Source of the DNA: Acidobacteriota bacterium
GTDB taxonomy: Bacteria > Acidobacteriota > Terriglobia > Terriglobales > Acidobacteriaceae
NCBI GenBank assembly: GCA_021805025.1
Contig: JAJZGF010000026.1
Location: forward strand, 1 to 32,803
DNA length: 32,803 nucleotides
Direction: 5' to 3'
The notes below the pieces were generated by a model. The model had not been told where the DNA came from. It saw only the letters and a program-made list of their open reading frames with translations, and did no database searches. This document shows positions 1 to 8,731 of the stretch, piece by piece. A program made the position numbers and the translations under genes. How positions within the stretch are numbered: position 1 is the stretch's first letter; each line of letters begins with the position of its first letter.

Positions 1-611
1 ATCATGCGGTTTGCGCCCCAGGGTGTTGTGTCTTTGCCGGCCGGAGGTTTTTCCGCGCCATGATTGTTAGTGATGTGCGTCTCAGTCGAATTGATGAAAC
101 GGATGAACGAAGCCGCGTTGGAGAAGCCCGGGTCTGTCACCACATCGGTTACGCTGCCCTTCACTCCGGAGCTGGATGCCACTGCTTCGACGTTATCCTG
201 AAAGCGCAAGGTCGTCTTTGTGGCGGTCAAGGCGGGCAATTTTTCATATACGCCCGCCACATAGCTGGCAGTCTTGTCCAGGATAGCCTTTTGCGCAGCC
301 GCGTCTGGCGCAGGGGTTGATGGAAGATCGGCCGCGGGTGGGGCAAGATCGGCGCTCCGCGCGGCAAGTACATAAATCTGTTCTGTGGTGAGCCGTCCAG
401 GAACATATTGAACCAGCCCATTCATGGTGCTGACCGTCAACTCTTCGCTCAGTTGCACCTGTTTGAGTGCATCCGCGATCTCGGAGTCGGACTTCTTTTG
501 CTGTTGCATGGAGCGCAACATGTCCTCGAGCTGGCCCACGGTGATTGCTTTGGTAGCCCAGAGTTGCGTTGCTGCGATGAAAATCACGAAGACCCAAAGA
601 GACCGTCTCAT
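1..611 (-). CDS. Exported protein of unknown function (3'-truncated by window edge)
   Basis: An open minus-strand frame starts at ATG 611 and is still open at base 1, so the C-terminus is missing (about 203 residues seen). GAGG lies 5 nt before the ATG. The N-terminus (MRRSLWVFVIFIAATQLWA) is a typical Sec signal peptide: two arginines, a hydrophobic core and an Ala-x-Ala-like end. After it come helical segments rich in Gln, Lys and Leu (about residues 25-60), a Pro/Ala-rich linker (about 90-110) and a more mixed region. No catalytic motif is visible. I believe similar exported proteins occur in other acidobacteria, but that is recollection, not a search. The function is unknown. Confidence 0.7.
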   Translation of the reverse strand, partial: MRRSLWVFVIFIAATQLWATKAITVGQLEDMLRSMQQQKKSDSEIADALKQVQLSEELTVSTMNGLVQYVPGRLTTEQIYVLAARSADLAPPAADLPSTPAPDAAAQKAILDKTASYVAGVYEKLPALTATKTTLRFQDNVEAVASSSGVKGSVTDVVTDPGFSNAASFIRFINSTETHITNNHGAEKPPAGKDTTPWGANRM

Positions 612-1178
612 ACAATCCTCTTTCACCAATCTTTTACGACGTGCGGCCCAGAATGACGTGTGCGCTCTATCACTTGCGCATTGGCCGGATGAACCCGATC
701 TACATTGTTGCGGAAATCTTCTTGTCAGGCTGAACGCGGTCGGATGAATTCATGTCCGGCCGCTTCGCTGCTCCATCGCCTGAAATGCGCGGGTGTCACA
801 CTACCGTCAATCCTAAGTCGGATTAGCCTCTATCCCACAGCAGATATCCCTGCCGCGGGCAACTCGCACAAAACTGCATACGGCGCCCGCTTCATCCAGT
901 CCGATGCTTATTCATACGACGAAATGGGGTGCGATAAAGTTCAATGAAAGTGCGAGACAGTGGGTCTTGGTGTCCGTAATCGGACGCGCTGCATAAGAAC
1001 CACACTGCCCCGGTTCGCTGATCCTCCCGACCCGTTGGGCGTGCGCCCCTTTCTGCCTGCGTTCTGCTACATTGGGGATTAATCTTGCGCATAGGCAGGT
1101 GTCAAAACCGGCCCCGAATGGTGTGCCGTAATGCTGCGAACCAAGCGTCTTCGATTCCTTCGACCAGGAGCAAAGCCT
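612..1178. other. 567-bp non-coding gap between divergent genes
   Basis: This gap separates the minus-strand exported protein from manA. Short open frames exist, but none has a good ribosome binding site or protein-like composition. A small hairpin with arms GTCCG/CGGAC and loop TAAT lies at 972-985; it extends to 7 pairs with one G-T wobble. GGGC-GTGC-GCCC lies at 1037-1048. The promoters of both flanking genes should be here, but I could not pick a convincing -35/-10 pair. No tRNA or recognised riboswitch was seen. Confidence 0.5.
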
Positions 1179-2171
1179 GTGAATTCAGGTGCGGCGGGTG
1201 TTTTCGCGGAACTTGCGCCTTTCCGCATTGAACCGGAGTTCGTGGCACGCGTGTGGGGCTCCAACGACCTGAACCCCTGGTATCCCTTCACATCGTCGAA
1301 TGGACCGGTCGGGGAGGTGTGGCTGACGGGTGACGAGTGTAAAGTTGCCTCGGGTCCTCATACGGGCAAGCCTCTTGCGGAGCTTTTCCGCGATGCTCCA
1401 CTGGCGATGCTGGGCCCAGGCGTCTCCGCTGCCGGGTCGCCCTTGTTGATTAAGATGATCTTCGCCCGCGCGAAACTGAGCGTCCAGGTGCACCCGGATG
1501 ATGCTCTGGCGCAAAAATATGGCTATCCTCGCGGCAAAACCGAGTGCTGGTATGCTCTGGCAGCTGAAGAGGGGGCGAAAGTCGCGCTCGGGCTCAGGCA
1601 GGGAACAACTCTGGAGCAGGTAAGGGCCGCCATCCACGACGGCACGATGGAGAGCCGACTCAATATCGTATCAATCGCAGCCGGAGACATGGTCTTTGTG
1701 GACGCGGGAACTGTGCACGCCATTTGGTCTGGTTCAGTCCTTTTAGAAACCCAGCAGAATTGCGACTTGACCTATCGCCTCTACGATTACGGACGACCCC
1801 GCGAATTGCAAATTGAAAAGTCCCTGGAAGCCATCCGTCTTACAACGCGAGCCGGAAAGGTGCCCGCTCGACCCGGGGCCGACCGTACAGTGCTGCTGGA
1901 AGATGACTATTTCTGCATCGAGCGCGTCCCGGTCAATGTGAGCCGGCCCAGCACTTCGTTGCCCGGCCGGGCAGAGCCGCTGCGCGGCTTGTCTTATCTT
2001 TTTGCCGCCGCGGGATCGGCACGCCTCACAAGTCCTGGATTTGAGGGTGTTGAGTTGCCGGAGCGAGGTATTGTCGCAGTTCCTGCGATGTCTCCCATCT
2101 TTGCGGTGCAGGATCTGGGTGGTTTGGATTTGATTCGCATTTCGCCCAGGTGGCCCGGGGGCGCTTCCTGA
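1179..2171 (+). CDS. manA: Mannose-6-phosphate isomerase, class I
   Basis: This enzyme interconverts mannose 6-phosphate and fructose 6-phosphate in the cytoplasm, supplying mannose for GDP-mannose and envelope sugars. Numbered from GTG 1179, the type I cupin zinc ligands are all visible: Gln103 and His105 in the QVHPDD motif, Glu122 in KTECWY, and His180 in the DAGTVHA motif. The length of 330 residues fits the short bacterial type I form. I chose GTG 1179 because AGGAG sits 8 nt upstream and the family core begins soon after; an in-frame ATG at 1131 would add 16 unlikely basic residues and has no clear ribosome binding site. Its stop overlaps the start of the HD-domain gene, so the two are probably translated together. 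Confidence 0.92.
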   Translation: MNSGAAGVFAELAPFRIEPEFVARVWGSNDLNPWYPFTSSNGPVGEVWLTGDECKVASGPHTGKPLAELFRDAPLAMLGPGVSAAGSPLLIKMIFARAKLSVQVHPDDALAQKYGYPRGKTECWYALAAEEGAKVALGLRQGTTLEQVRAAIHDGTMESRLNIVSIAAGDMVFVDAGTVHAIWSGSVLLETQQNCDLTYRLYDYGRPRELQIEKSLEAIRLTTRAGKVPARPGADRTVLLEDDYFCIERVPVNVSRPSTSLPGRAEPLRGLSYLFAAAGSARLTSPGFEGVELPERGIVAVPAMSPIFAVQDLGGLDLIRISPRWPGGAS

Positions 2172-2776
2172 TGCCGGCGCAATGGCGCGAGTCCGTGGTG
2201 GAGTACATCCGTTCTCAAGCCAGGCCAATCGACAAGTTCGGGCATCAACCGCGGCTCTATGCCCTGGCAAGGACGATTGCGGATGGCCTCGACTACGACG
2301 ACGACGTCATGTTTGCCGCTGCATGGCTTCACGATCTGGGCGTCTTCGTGGGACACAGACCGGAGGACCCCGCAGAGTTGGCGCGCTGGGATCATGTTCC
2401 CTATACCGTTGCACGCGCAGGGGAATTGTTGCCCCCATGGGGATTCCCGCCGGAGAAGCTCGAGGCAGTGACTGAAGTCATACAGACCCATCAGCCCAAA
2501 GACTCCCCGCTGCGCCTGGAGGCTGTGATTCTGCGCGATGCCGATATTCTCGAACAGTTGGGCGCGGTCGGCGCCATGCGGGCGCTGGTCAAGGTCGGAC
2601 GCGACAACCGTTACCCGACCTTTACTTCGGTACTGTCCGTTATGAAAAATGCGGTAGAGCTATTGCCGGGGATGCTGCGTCTAAGTTCATCGAAGCACTT
2701 GGTCGTGGATCGAGTTGAGGCACTCCAAAGTTTCATTTCGGCGGCCGAAGCCGAGTCCGGTGACCTGCTATTTTGA
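2171..2776 (+). CDS. HD-domain phosphohydrolase
   Basis: A 201-residue protein of the HD superfamily, metal-dependent phosphohydrolases that often act on nucleotides or phosphorylated metabolites. His25, the pair His54-Asp55 (WLHDLG) and Asp123/Asp125 (LRDADILEQLG) give the H...HD...D pattern. His107 (QTHQPKD) may be a further ligand. The chosen ATG overlaps the manA stop as TGATG and has a G-rich stretch just upstream; an in-frame ATG 7 codons earlier would lie inside manA. The overlap suggests coupled translation with manA. A link to sugar-phosphate metabolism is only inferred from that; the substrate cannot be read from the sequence. Confidence 0.82.
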   Translation: MPAQWRESVVEYIRSQARPIDKFGHQPRLYALARTIADGLDYDDDVMFAAAWLHDLGVFVGHRPEDPAELARWDHVPYTVARAGELLPPWGFPPEKLEAVTEVIQTHQPKDSPLRLEAVILRDADILEQLGAVGAMRALVKVGRDNRYPTFTSVLSVMKNAVELLPGMLRLSSSKHLVVDRVEALQSFISAAEAESGDLLF

Positions 2777-2946
2777 GTTGGCCGGGCCGATCTTGAAAGG
2801 CCCATATGGAATGCGTCAGTGAGAACTATCGAGCTTGAGCACTGATACTGTTTCTTGCCTTGCAATTCCAGATCTGCAGCCGGACAGTTTCCGATAGGAT
2901 GCGTCCTGGGATACGAAAGCTCTGCGGTCTTTTCAAGGAGATGCAA

Positions 2947-3546
2947 ATGTTCCGAAAGGCTTTTATCGTCTCTGCAGTTGTCCTATTTTTCTCCATTACC
3001 GCAGGTTCCTTATCTGGTCAGACAGTTCCGTCCGCGAAACAAGATGTCCTGCCATTTGAAATCGGCGGCGGAGTTTCCGTCTTCAACCCTTCCCTGGGCT
3101 CCGGGGACATGCTTGGGTATACGATCTGGGGTGACTATAGCCCGTCCTTCCTCACAAGCCGCGCACACGGACTTGCAATCGAAGGGCAGTTCCAGGACAT
3201 CAACTTCAACCGCTCCTCAAGCCAGCCCAATGTCCGTGAGACGAGCTTCCTTGGGGGAGCAAACTATTCTTGGCAACATTTCAAAAATTTCTATCCCATG
3301 GCTAGCGCAAAGGTTGGGTTCGGCGCCATTGACTTCCTCTTTAACAACGACTACACGTACACGCATGACAGCCGAACCATCTACTCCGTCAGTGGCGGAG
3401 CACAATACCGTCTGATGGGGAATGTCTGGCTCCGGGGCAACTACGAGTTTGAGTGGTGGCCTTCGCTGTTCAATGAAACGCTCCACCCGCGAGGCTTCAC
3501 GGCTGGCGTTGCCTACGACTTCAGGTTGCCGCATCGTCGCTTTTAG
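2947..3546 (+). CDS. Outer-membrane beta-barrel protein (porin/OmpA-barrel type)
   Basis: A protein of 199 residues with a Sec signal (MFRKAFIVSAVVLFFSITAG, ending near SGQ) followed by alternating polar and aromatic strands. Repeated glycine-aromatic motifs (IGGGVSVF, FLGGANYSW, VSGGAQYRL, AGVAYDF) and a C-terminal strand rich in Tyr, Phe and Arg are typical of 8-stranded outer-membrane barrels. AAGGAG at 2935-2940 lies 6 nt before ATG 2947; the ATG at 2941 directly abuts it and is less likely. There is no peptidoglycan-binding OmpA domain. It probably sits in the outer membrane, with an unknown role. A 178-bp gap separates it from pgi. Confidence 0.75.
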   Translation: MFRKAFIVSAVVLFFSITAGSLSGQTVPSAKQDVLPFEIGGGVSVFNPSLGSGDMLGYTIWGDYSPSFLTSRAHGLAIEGQFQDINFNRSSSQPNVRETSFLGGANYSWQHFKNFYPMASAKVGFGAIDFLFNNDYTYTHDSRTIYSVSGGAQYRLMGNVWLRGNYEFEWWPSLFNETLHPRGFTAGVAYDFRLPHRRF

Positions 3547-3724
3547 TCCAACAGTTTATGGCTGCAGTCGCGTCAGATCAGCCCTGTATCTCAGCCATCC
3601 AGACCAACCTGAACAGATCAACCTGATTTGCAAGACGTACCCTGCACCGCGCCAGGCCCGATTTTCTCGGTCGGGCGTGCCGTTCCAGGCATCCAATCAT
3701 TTTGAGGCTCAATCAAGAGGAAAT

Positions 3725-5434
3725 ATGACCTTCCGATTTGTTTTACCTGCGTCTCTGCGCGGAGCTGTCGAAGCAGCTTCTGCTGACTGGCAAGCGAATA
3801 GCAAAGTAGCCCGGTTCTGGAAGAAAGACTCAACGCTGTGGACCCAGGACGGCGAAGAGAAGTGGCTTGGCTGGATCAATATCGTCGAGCGCCAGCAGAG
3901 AGATCTGGCCACCTTTGCGGAGCTGGCTGCGGAGGTGAGGTCTGCCGGCTTCAAATCCGCGCTGCTGCTGGGAATGGGCGGTTCCAGCCTCTGCCCTGAG
4001 GTGCTGGCTGAGACTTTTGGTCAGCAGTCCGGGTTCCCTGCGCTACATATTGTGGATTCCACCGATCCTGCGCAGGTAAGAGCTGTGCGCGACAAGATCA
4101 ATCTGGCGGAAACCGTGGTCATTGTCGCCAGCAAGTCCGGGTCAACGCTGGAGCCCAACATCCTGAAGCAGTACTTTTTTGCTGAGATGGAGAAGGCTGT
4201 TGGCAGAGGCAACGCCGGCGATCGTTTCATCGCCATCACCGACCCAGGCTCCAAGATGGAGCAAGTGGCCAAGGCGGACGGCTTTCGTCACATTTTCTAC
4301 GGCGACCCTGAGATCGGTGGTCGCTATTCTGCTCTCTCGAACTTCGGGGTGATTGCCGCCACTGTGGCCGGGCTCGATACGCCCCGGTTGCTTGCCGAGG
4401 CGGAAAAGGGCGTGGTCCAGGCGAAGCAGCCCCCGGCCGAGAATCCAGCCGTCGAGCTTGGCCTGATCCTCGGCGCCGCAGCCAATAGTGGCCGCGACAA
4501 AATTACGATCTTTGCGTCGCCGGAGATTCACGACTTGGGTGCCTGGCTCGAACAGCTCATTGCCGAATCGACCGGCAAGGTAGGGAAGGGCATCACACCC
4601 GTGGACCGAGAGGCCATTGCCGCTCCCGCTGCTTATGGAAACGATCGCGTCTTTGCATATGTGAAGCTGACCGGCACCAGTGACGCGAGCCTCGATGCCA
4701 AGGTGGCGGCGCTGGAAACCGCCGGCCATCCCGTGGTGCACTTTGAAGTTGCAGACCGCTACGAAGTCTTCGGCCAGTTCTTCACGTGGGAGGTCGCCAC
4801 GGCGGTCGCCGGATCGGTGATGGGCATCAACCCCTTTAACCAGCCCGACGTGGAATCCGCCAAGGTGGAAACCCGCGCTCTGACTACCAAGTATGAAGAG
4901 ACCGGCAAGCTGCCCGAACGCAACTCTGTTCTGACCGACGGTGGCATTCAGCTTTACGCCACGGACGCCTATGCCGCAAAGCTCAAGGCTGCCGCCCCCT
5001 CGGCAACCCTGGCCGGCTACCTGAAGGCGCACTTGAGCCAGATGCAGGCGGGCGATTACTTTGCCGCGCTCGCCTTTCTGCCCATGTTCCCGCAGCACGA
5101 AGCAGCCATTCAGGCGTTTCGGCACAAGGTCCGTGATGCGAAGCATGTTGCCACCTGTCTCGGTTTTGGACCGCGCTTTCTGCATTCAACCGGGCAGGAC
5201 TACAAGGGTGGGCCGAACACCGGCGTCTTTCTGCAGATCACTGCGGACCACGCGGCTGACGTGGCGATTCCTGGGCAGAGATACAGCTTTGGAGTTGTGA
5301 TTGCCGCGCAGGCTGCCGGGGACCTGGCCGTGCTGGAGTCGCGTGGGCGCCGGGCGCTTCGCGTTCATCTGGGCGCCGATGTGGCTGCCGGCCTCAGGAC
5401 TCTGTCCGCTGCCATCGATGCGGCTCTGGCTTAA
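3725..5434 (+). CDS. pgi: Glucose-6-phosphate isomerase, Tal-Pgi-type domain without transaldolase
   Basis: It interconverts glucose 6-phosphate and fructose 6-phosphate in glycolysis and gluconeogenesis. At 569 residues it resembles the isomerase half of the bifunctional transaldolase/isomerase proteins (about 950 residues) more than classical Pgi. Visible motifs are GMGGSS (83-88), SKSGST (136-141, phosphate binding), GGRYSALS (198-205), a candidate catalytic Glu281 in AESTGK, and His487 and Lys494 in HSTGQDYKGGPN near the end. AGAGG lies just upstream of ATG 3725. The frame is open further upstream to 3422, but that part overlaps the porin gene and has no transaldolase character. With manA nearby, both enzymes converge on fructose 6-phosphate. 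Confidence 0.9.
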   Translation: MTFRFVLPASLRGAVEAASADWQANSKVARFWKKDSTLWTQDGEEKWLGWINIVERQQRDLATFAELAAEVRSAGFKSALLLGMGGSSLCPEVLAETFGQQSGFPALHIVDSTDPAQVRAVRDKINLAETVVIVASKSGSTLEPNILKQYFFAEMEKAVGRGNAGDRFIAITDPGSKMEQVAKADGFRHIFYGDPEIGGRYSALSNFGVIAATVAGLDTPRLLAEAEKGVVQAKQPPAENPAVELGLILGAAANSGRDKITIFASPEIHDLGAWLEQLIAESTGKVGKGITPVDREAIAAPAAYGNDRVFAYVKLTGTSDASLDAKVAALETAGHPVVHFEVADRYEVFGQFFTWEVATAVAGSVMGINPFNQPDVESAKVETRALTTKYEETGKLPERNSVLTDGGIQLYATDAYAAKLKAAAPSATLAGYLKAHLSQMQAGDYFAALAFLPMFPQHEAAIQAFRHKVRDAKHVATCLGFGPRFLHSTGQDYKGGPNTGVFLQITADHAADVAIPGQRYSFGVVIAAQAAGDLAVLESRGRRALRVHLGADVAAGLRTLSAAIDAALA

Positions 5435-5440
5435 CCGCTC

Positions 5441-5494
5441 AGCAGCCAGACGGAACGCGGATGCGAAAAATCCCTGCGTATCCTCCTGGCTGCT
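5441..5494. terminator. Candidate bidirectional terminator hairpin
   Basis: Perfect 9-nt arms AGCAGCCAG (5441-5449) and CTGGCTGCT (5486-5494) are separated by 36 nt. They lie between the ends of two convergent genes, pgi and the lipoprotein protease. There is no T-tract and the loop is long, so this is suggested by position and pairing only. Confidence 0.3.
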
Positions 5495-5511
5495 CGGTTC
5501 GCGGAGCGCCT

Positions 5512-7767
5512 TCAGGGTAGAGGCAACATGCGTGACCGTGTGAAAGCCGCCGAATGCACTTCGCTTTCCTCGTGAGGCATGCAGTGCCCGCGCGCCTCAA
5601 ACGGGGTTGCATAGGACCGCGTCACATGGAGCCGGTCCATCACGACATAGCGAGTGCGTACCCCGCCAATGACCGTGGGCAGAACCGCGGGCAATTGCCT
5701 GCGGTCCACATAGATGACCAGTGCCGCCTCGCGGGGATTATCCAGGCTCTGGCCCACTCCCAGACCAAAAAACGCCGGATATTGCATCATCAGATCGCGG
5801 ACACGCTGACGCTTCACGGTCAACGCCTGGCTCAGTGCCGTCGAACTGAGGTTGTCCGCGTCGATGAGCGAAACCGACATCGGCGCGGCGCCCAGAGCAA
5901 CCGCGCGCGCCGTTGTGGGGATGATAACCGTGCGAACACCTGCGGCAAGCGGTGGAATCGCCGAATGAGTTGCCTCATCCACGTAGACAATGACCGCCGC
6001 CTCGCCCGGATGGTCGCTGCTTTTGCCCATCGCAACACCCAGGATGCCGGCCGCGGGACTGATCCATTGCCGCGCGACAGGCAAAGATTGTTGCACGCGG
6101 GCGATCTCGCCATCGCTCAGGGCACGGCCCTGCGCGGCGGCGATGGTGCTGTCTCCAAAGCTCAGGCAGCTGACGGCATGGTCGGCTCCGCCCGCAAAGG
6201 TATAGCTGGTTGAGCCGCCGGACTGCGCTCCCAGCTCGCTCAGCACTTCACTCACCGGGTTGGCCATCCCCTGGACCACACCGGCCGTGTCTGTGCCCCC
6301 GGCAAAGTACAGACCGACGGGCTCGGCGCTGCCCGCATCCACCACCAGTGCGCCCGAGTCGCCGGCATCACTGAACCGGTCGCCGCTTAGGCCAATCTGA
6401 TTTGTAAATTGCTTGGTCAAATAGGGCTTGGTCTCGGCACAGTCGCGGTAATAGTCCACGGAAACATCTACCCCGATGGCTGAGACTGCGCCGCAGGTCA
6501 GCCCCGTGGTGCGTCCGCTTTTCGCCACGTGCATCTGCAGGCTGGCTATTTCGCCTTTGCCTCCGCTGGATGAGATTCCCGGAGGTGCGGCGGCCAGAGT
6601 GCCGTCCGGCAGCCTTGCCCCAAGCTCCAGGATGCTGCCCGTGGGGTCTACCGTGTGCGACGCAACCTGGGCGATCGCTGCATCTACATTGGTTTGCGGA
6701 GAGAGCAGCGGCAACCATTGCGTCAATGACGCCACGGGTACTGTGCCTGGCCCGTCTCCGTTAGGCGTGCAGTTGTTGTCAATCAGCCCCGGCTGCACGA
6801 TTTCGTCACCGGGACTGGCATGGTCGCTTCTGGCCAGGATGTGGTTGTTGCTCAACAGATACTGCAGCCCATTCGCGTCCTGGAGGAGAGCACCGAGGGT
6901 GCCGCTGCAGCAATCCACAATCGAGGTGCCCGTCTGGTCGAAATCGCTGTTGTTGCCGCCCGAGCTGCCCAGAGCCATTGGCACAGGCAGCGGCCCTTGA
7001 TGGCCCATGGGATTGCTGGAGATGCCTGCCGCATTCAGGAGCACCGCCGCTTCAGTGCGGGCTGGCGATGCGCCCGCCGTAGCGACGATATAGTTGACCG
7101 CCACCGCGGGTATCACGGCTGGTGCTGTGTAGGTGACCGTGCAGGCGGTGAAGGCCTTGCCCGTGCGCTGGCAGACCGGAGCACTCAGAGACCCCGCTCC
7201 ACCGCCGGCACCGGCGGGTGTGTCCGAAAGTGCAAAGCGAATCGTCGCTCCGCCTCCAGCCTCAGCCAGCGTGCCGGAGACGTTAATCGTTCCACCCGGT
7301 CCCAGGGTCACGTTTTCCGGCGTCAGCGGCTGCAGAAATCCCGGGGAGACCGTCAGCACGGCGGAGGCCTGGATGCGCGGCTCGGATTTCAGCGCGGCCG
7401 TCACCACCACCTGCACGCGGTCGGCGGTGAGGTAGCTGGGTGGTGAGTACTGGCCGTCCCGTGTCACGGTTCCTGGCCCGGCCACCGCATCGCCCCCTGA
7501 GACGGACCAGATCACCTCCGCGGCCCCGCCGCCGGGGAGAACCGCGGCGAACTGCTCCAGCGCGCTGCCATGGGTGCCGGTTGCGTTGCATCCGGTGCAA
7601 TTTGTGTCAATGGTCGATCCGCCCGGCGTAATGGAAAAGAATGCATTGGAGGCCGCGGGAGGGGTTGCGCCACCCCCTCCGCAACCGGCCACAAGCGCCA
7701 AAGACAGGCCCATTACCAAGAACGGCATCCTGCGGAGCCGGTTGCGCGCACGATGCCGCTTCCGCAA
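5512..7767 (-). CDS. Trypsin-like serine protease lipoprotein with duplicated C-terminal module
   Basis: A lipoprotein predicted to be membrane-anchored and to act outside the cytoplasm. With TTG 7767 as start, a basic n-region precedes a hydrophobic stretch and the lipobox LVAGC, followed by a Gly-rich tether. Residues about 40-250 look like immunoglobulin-like beta domains (GGSTIDTNC, TVTRDGQYSPPSY). The protease domain shows His309 (SNNHIL), Asp362 (VDAAIAQ) and Ser471 (AGDSGAL), a complete trypsin-like triad, with several cysteines. Two similar modules end the protein, each with G-x-G-x-S-x-D-x-P-x-EAA, a VxYVD strand and GVRT. TTG 7767 has AGGA 5 nt upstream; a longer TTG start at 7824 or an ATG at 7728 are alternatives. 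The substrate is unknown. Confidence 0.8.
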   Translation of the reverse strand: MRKRHRARNRLRRMPFLVMGLSLALVAGCGGGGATPPAASNAFFSITPGGSTIDTNCTGCNATGTHGSALEQFAAVLPGGGAAEVIWSVSGGDAVAGPGTVTRDGQYSPPSYLTADRVQVVVTAALKSEPRIQASAVLTVSPGFLQPLTPENVTLGPGGTINVSGTLAEAGGGATIRFALSDTPAGAGGGAGSLSAPVCQRTGKAFTACTVTYTAPAVIPAVAVNYIVATAGASPARTEAAVLLNAAGISSNPMGHQGPLPVPMALGSSGGNNSDFDQTGTSIVDCCSGTLGALLQDANGLQYLLSNNHILARSDHASPGDEIVQPGLIDNNCTPNGDGPGTVPVASLTQWLPLLSPQTNVDAAIAQVASHTVDPTGSILELGARLPDGTLAAAPPGISSSGGKGEIASLQMHVAKSGRTTGLTCGAVSAIGVDVSVDYYRDCAETKPYLTKQFTNQIGLSGDRFSDAGDSGALVVDAGSAEPVGLYFAGGTDTAGVVQGMANPVSEVLSELGAQSGGSTSYTFAGGADHAVSCLSFGDSTIAAAQGRALSDGEIARVQQSLPVARQWISPAAGILGVAMGKSSDHPGEAAVIVYVDEATHSAIPPLAAGVRTVIIPTTARAVALGAAPMSVSLIDADNLSSTALSQALTVKRQRVRDLMMQYPAFFGLGVGQSLDNPREAALVIYVDRRQLPAVLPTVIGGVRTRYVVMDRLHVTRSYATPFEARGHCMPHEESEVHSAAFTRSRMLPLP

Positions 7768-8287
7768 AACGGTCCTATCTTGCTGATAAAGCGTATTTTG
7801 CGCGGTTTTCGCCAAAGGACACAACTCTCTTATCGCCCGAACGGCCTACCTTTTCGACGCATCCTGGCGTCAAGAGTCGCGCAACTTTCTGGCTGGACGA
7901 GGCATGACTAAGAGCCGCGTCGTACGCGCTGCAGAAATATCCAGCCGGAGAGGACGCGACGCAGATAGCCCTTGAGCTCCAGATTGCTCGCAGGGATGCA
8001 AAAGGACGGGAGTGCCCCAGCATAGCCCTCCAATGCACCAAGCATTGGCCAGCGCCGCCATCGTCAGGGTTAGAGAGAAGCAGGGTGACACTTTTTCGCC
8101 ATGCGGATGCGACCTGAGAAGGATTCCATCCCCCGGATCCTCTGCCTATAGTTAGGTTCTGTCACCGGCCAGTCAGCTCGCCACGGTTTATTCCGGGATG
8201 AATTTCCGGACGGACAACCGAGTTGGGTCCGGCACGGGGCACTATGGCTCCCGAAGTGCAGAATTTTCGGAATGAATGGAGGACACG
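7768..8287. other. 520-bp non-coding gap
   Basis: This gap lies between the divergently read protease lipoprotein and a small plus-strand gene, so promoters for both are expected. If the protease starts at TTG 7824 the gap is shorter. No open frame with convincing composition or ribosome binding site was found, and no tRNA-like or repeated element. No clear promoter could be assigned by eye. Confidence 0.45.
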
Positions 8288-8572
8288 ATGGGCTTGATTC
8301 TTGCTTTGCACAGGCCTGAACCCAGTGATCTGGATATGAACCGGAGGAAGACACCCGGCAGCATCCTTCAATCGCTGCTTCCCACAAAGGCGCCGATCTC
8401 TCTCGAAGGCTATCTGAGGCGCACCGAGATGAAAGGCTTCATGATGTTCAGCCAGTCCTATAACGCTACGACATGGATCGCGATCCCTGTGGGTCGTGTG
8501 CGTGAACTGGAGTGGATGGGGCCGGAAGCCAATGTATCAACGGAACTTGCGCGCGTTCGCCTGATCATTTGA
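8288..8572 (+). CDS. Small protein of unknown function
   Basis: A 94-residue frame with GGAGG 5 nt before ATG 8288; an ATG at 8276 overlaps that site and is less likely. Codon third positions are G/C-rich like the neighbouring genes, supporting a real gene. The protein has no signal peptide or membrane segment. The N-terminal third is basic and Pro-rich (RRKTPGSILQ). The rest alternates like a small beta structure (GYLRRTEM, TTWIAIPVGRVRELEWMG, ARVRLII). No family was recognised. It stands alone between the protease and an oxidoreductase on the other strand. Confidence 0.55.
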   Translation: MGLILALHRPEPSDLDMNRRKTPGSILQSLLPTKAPISLEGYLRRTEMKGFMMFSQSYNATTWIAIPVGRVRELEWMGPEANVSTELARVRLII

Positions 8573-8588
8573 CGCGCCGCCGTTCTTG

Positions 8589-8607
8589 CTCCGGCCCGAA
8601 GGCGGAG
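8589..8607 (+). terminator. Candidate terminator hairpin after the small gene
   Basis: CTCCGGCC and GGCGGAG pair with one bulged G around a CGAA-type loop, 17 nt after the stop at 8572. There is no T-tract. It also lies between two convergent genes, as expected for a terminator, but the evidence is weak. Confidence 0.25.
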
Positions 8608-8731
8608 TGCGGTTGGCTCGCGCAGCATGGGCATTGGCCAGGGCGCAGAATTGGTACGGGCTGGACGAGGCCCGCACCGGTCGGGAACTGCCGAGGCCCG
8701 TCCCGTCCTGCCTTTGAAGCGCGCACTTGCA

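Noticed and set aside
1008..1030. GGTTCG followed by ATCC, resembling a tRNA T-arm
   Set aside because: The flanking bases do not form the T-stem, and no acceptor, D or anticodon arms can be built around it.
3422..3724. An upstream extension of the glucose-6-phosphate isomerase frame that might hold a transaldolase remnant
   Set aside because: The extension overlaps the outer-membrane protein gene and shows no transaldolase motif; a good ribosome binding site precedes ATG 3725.
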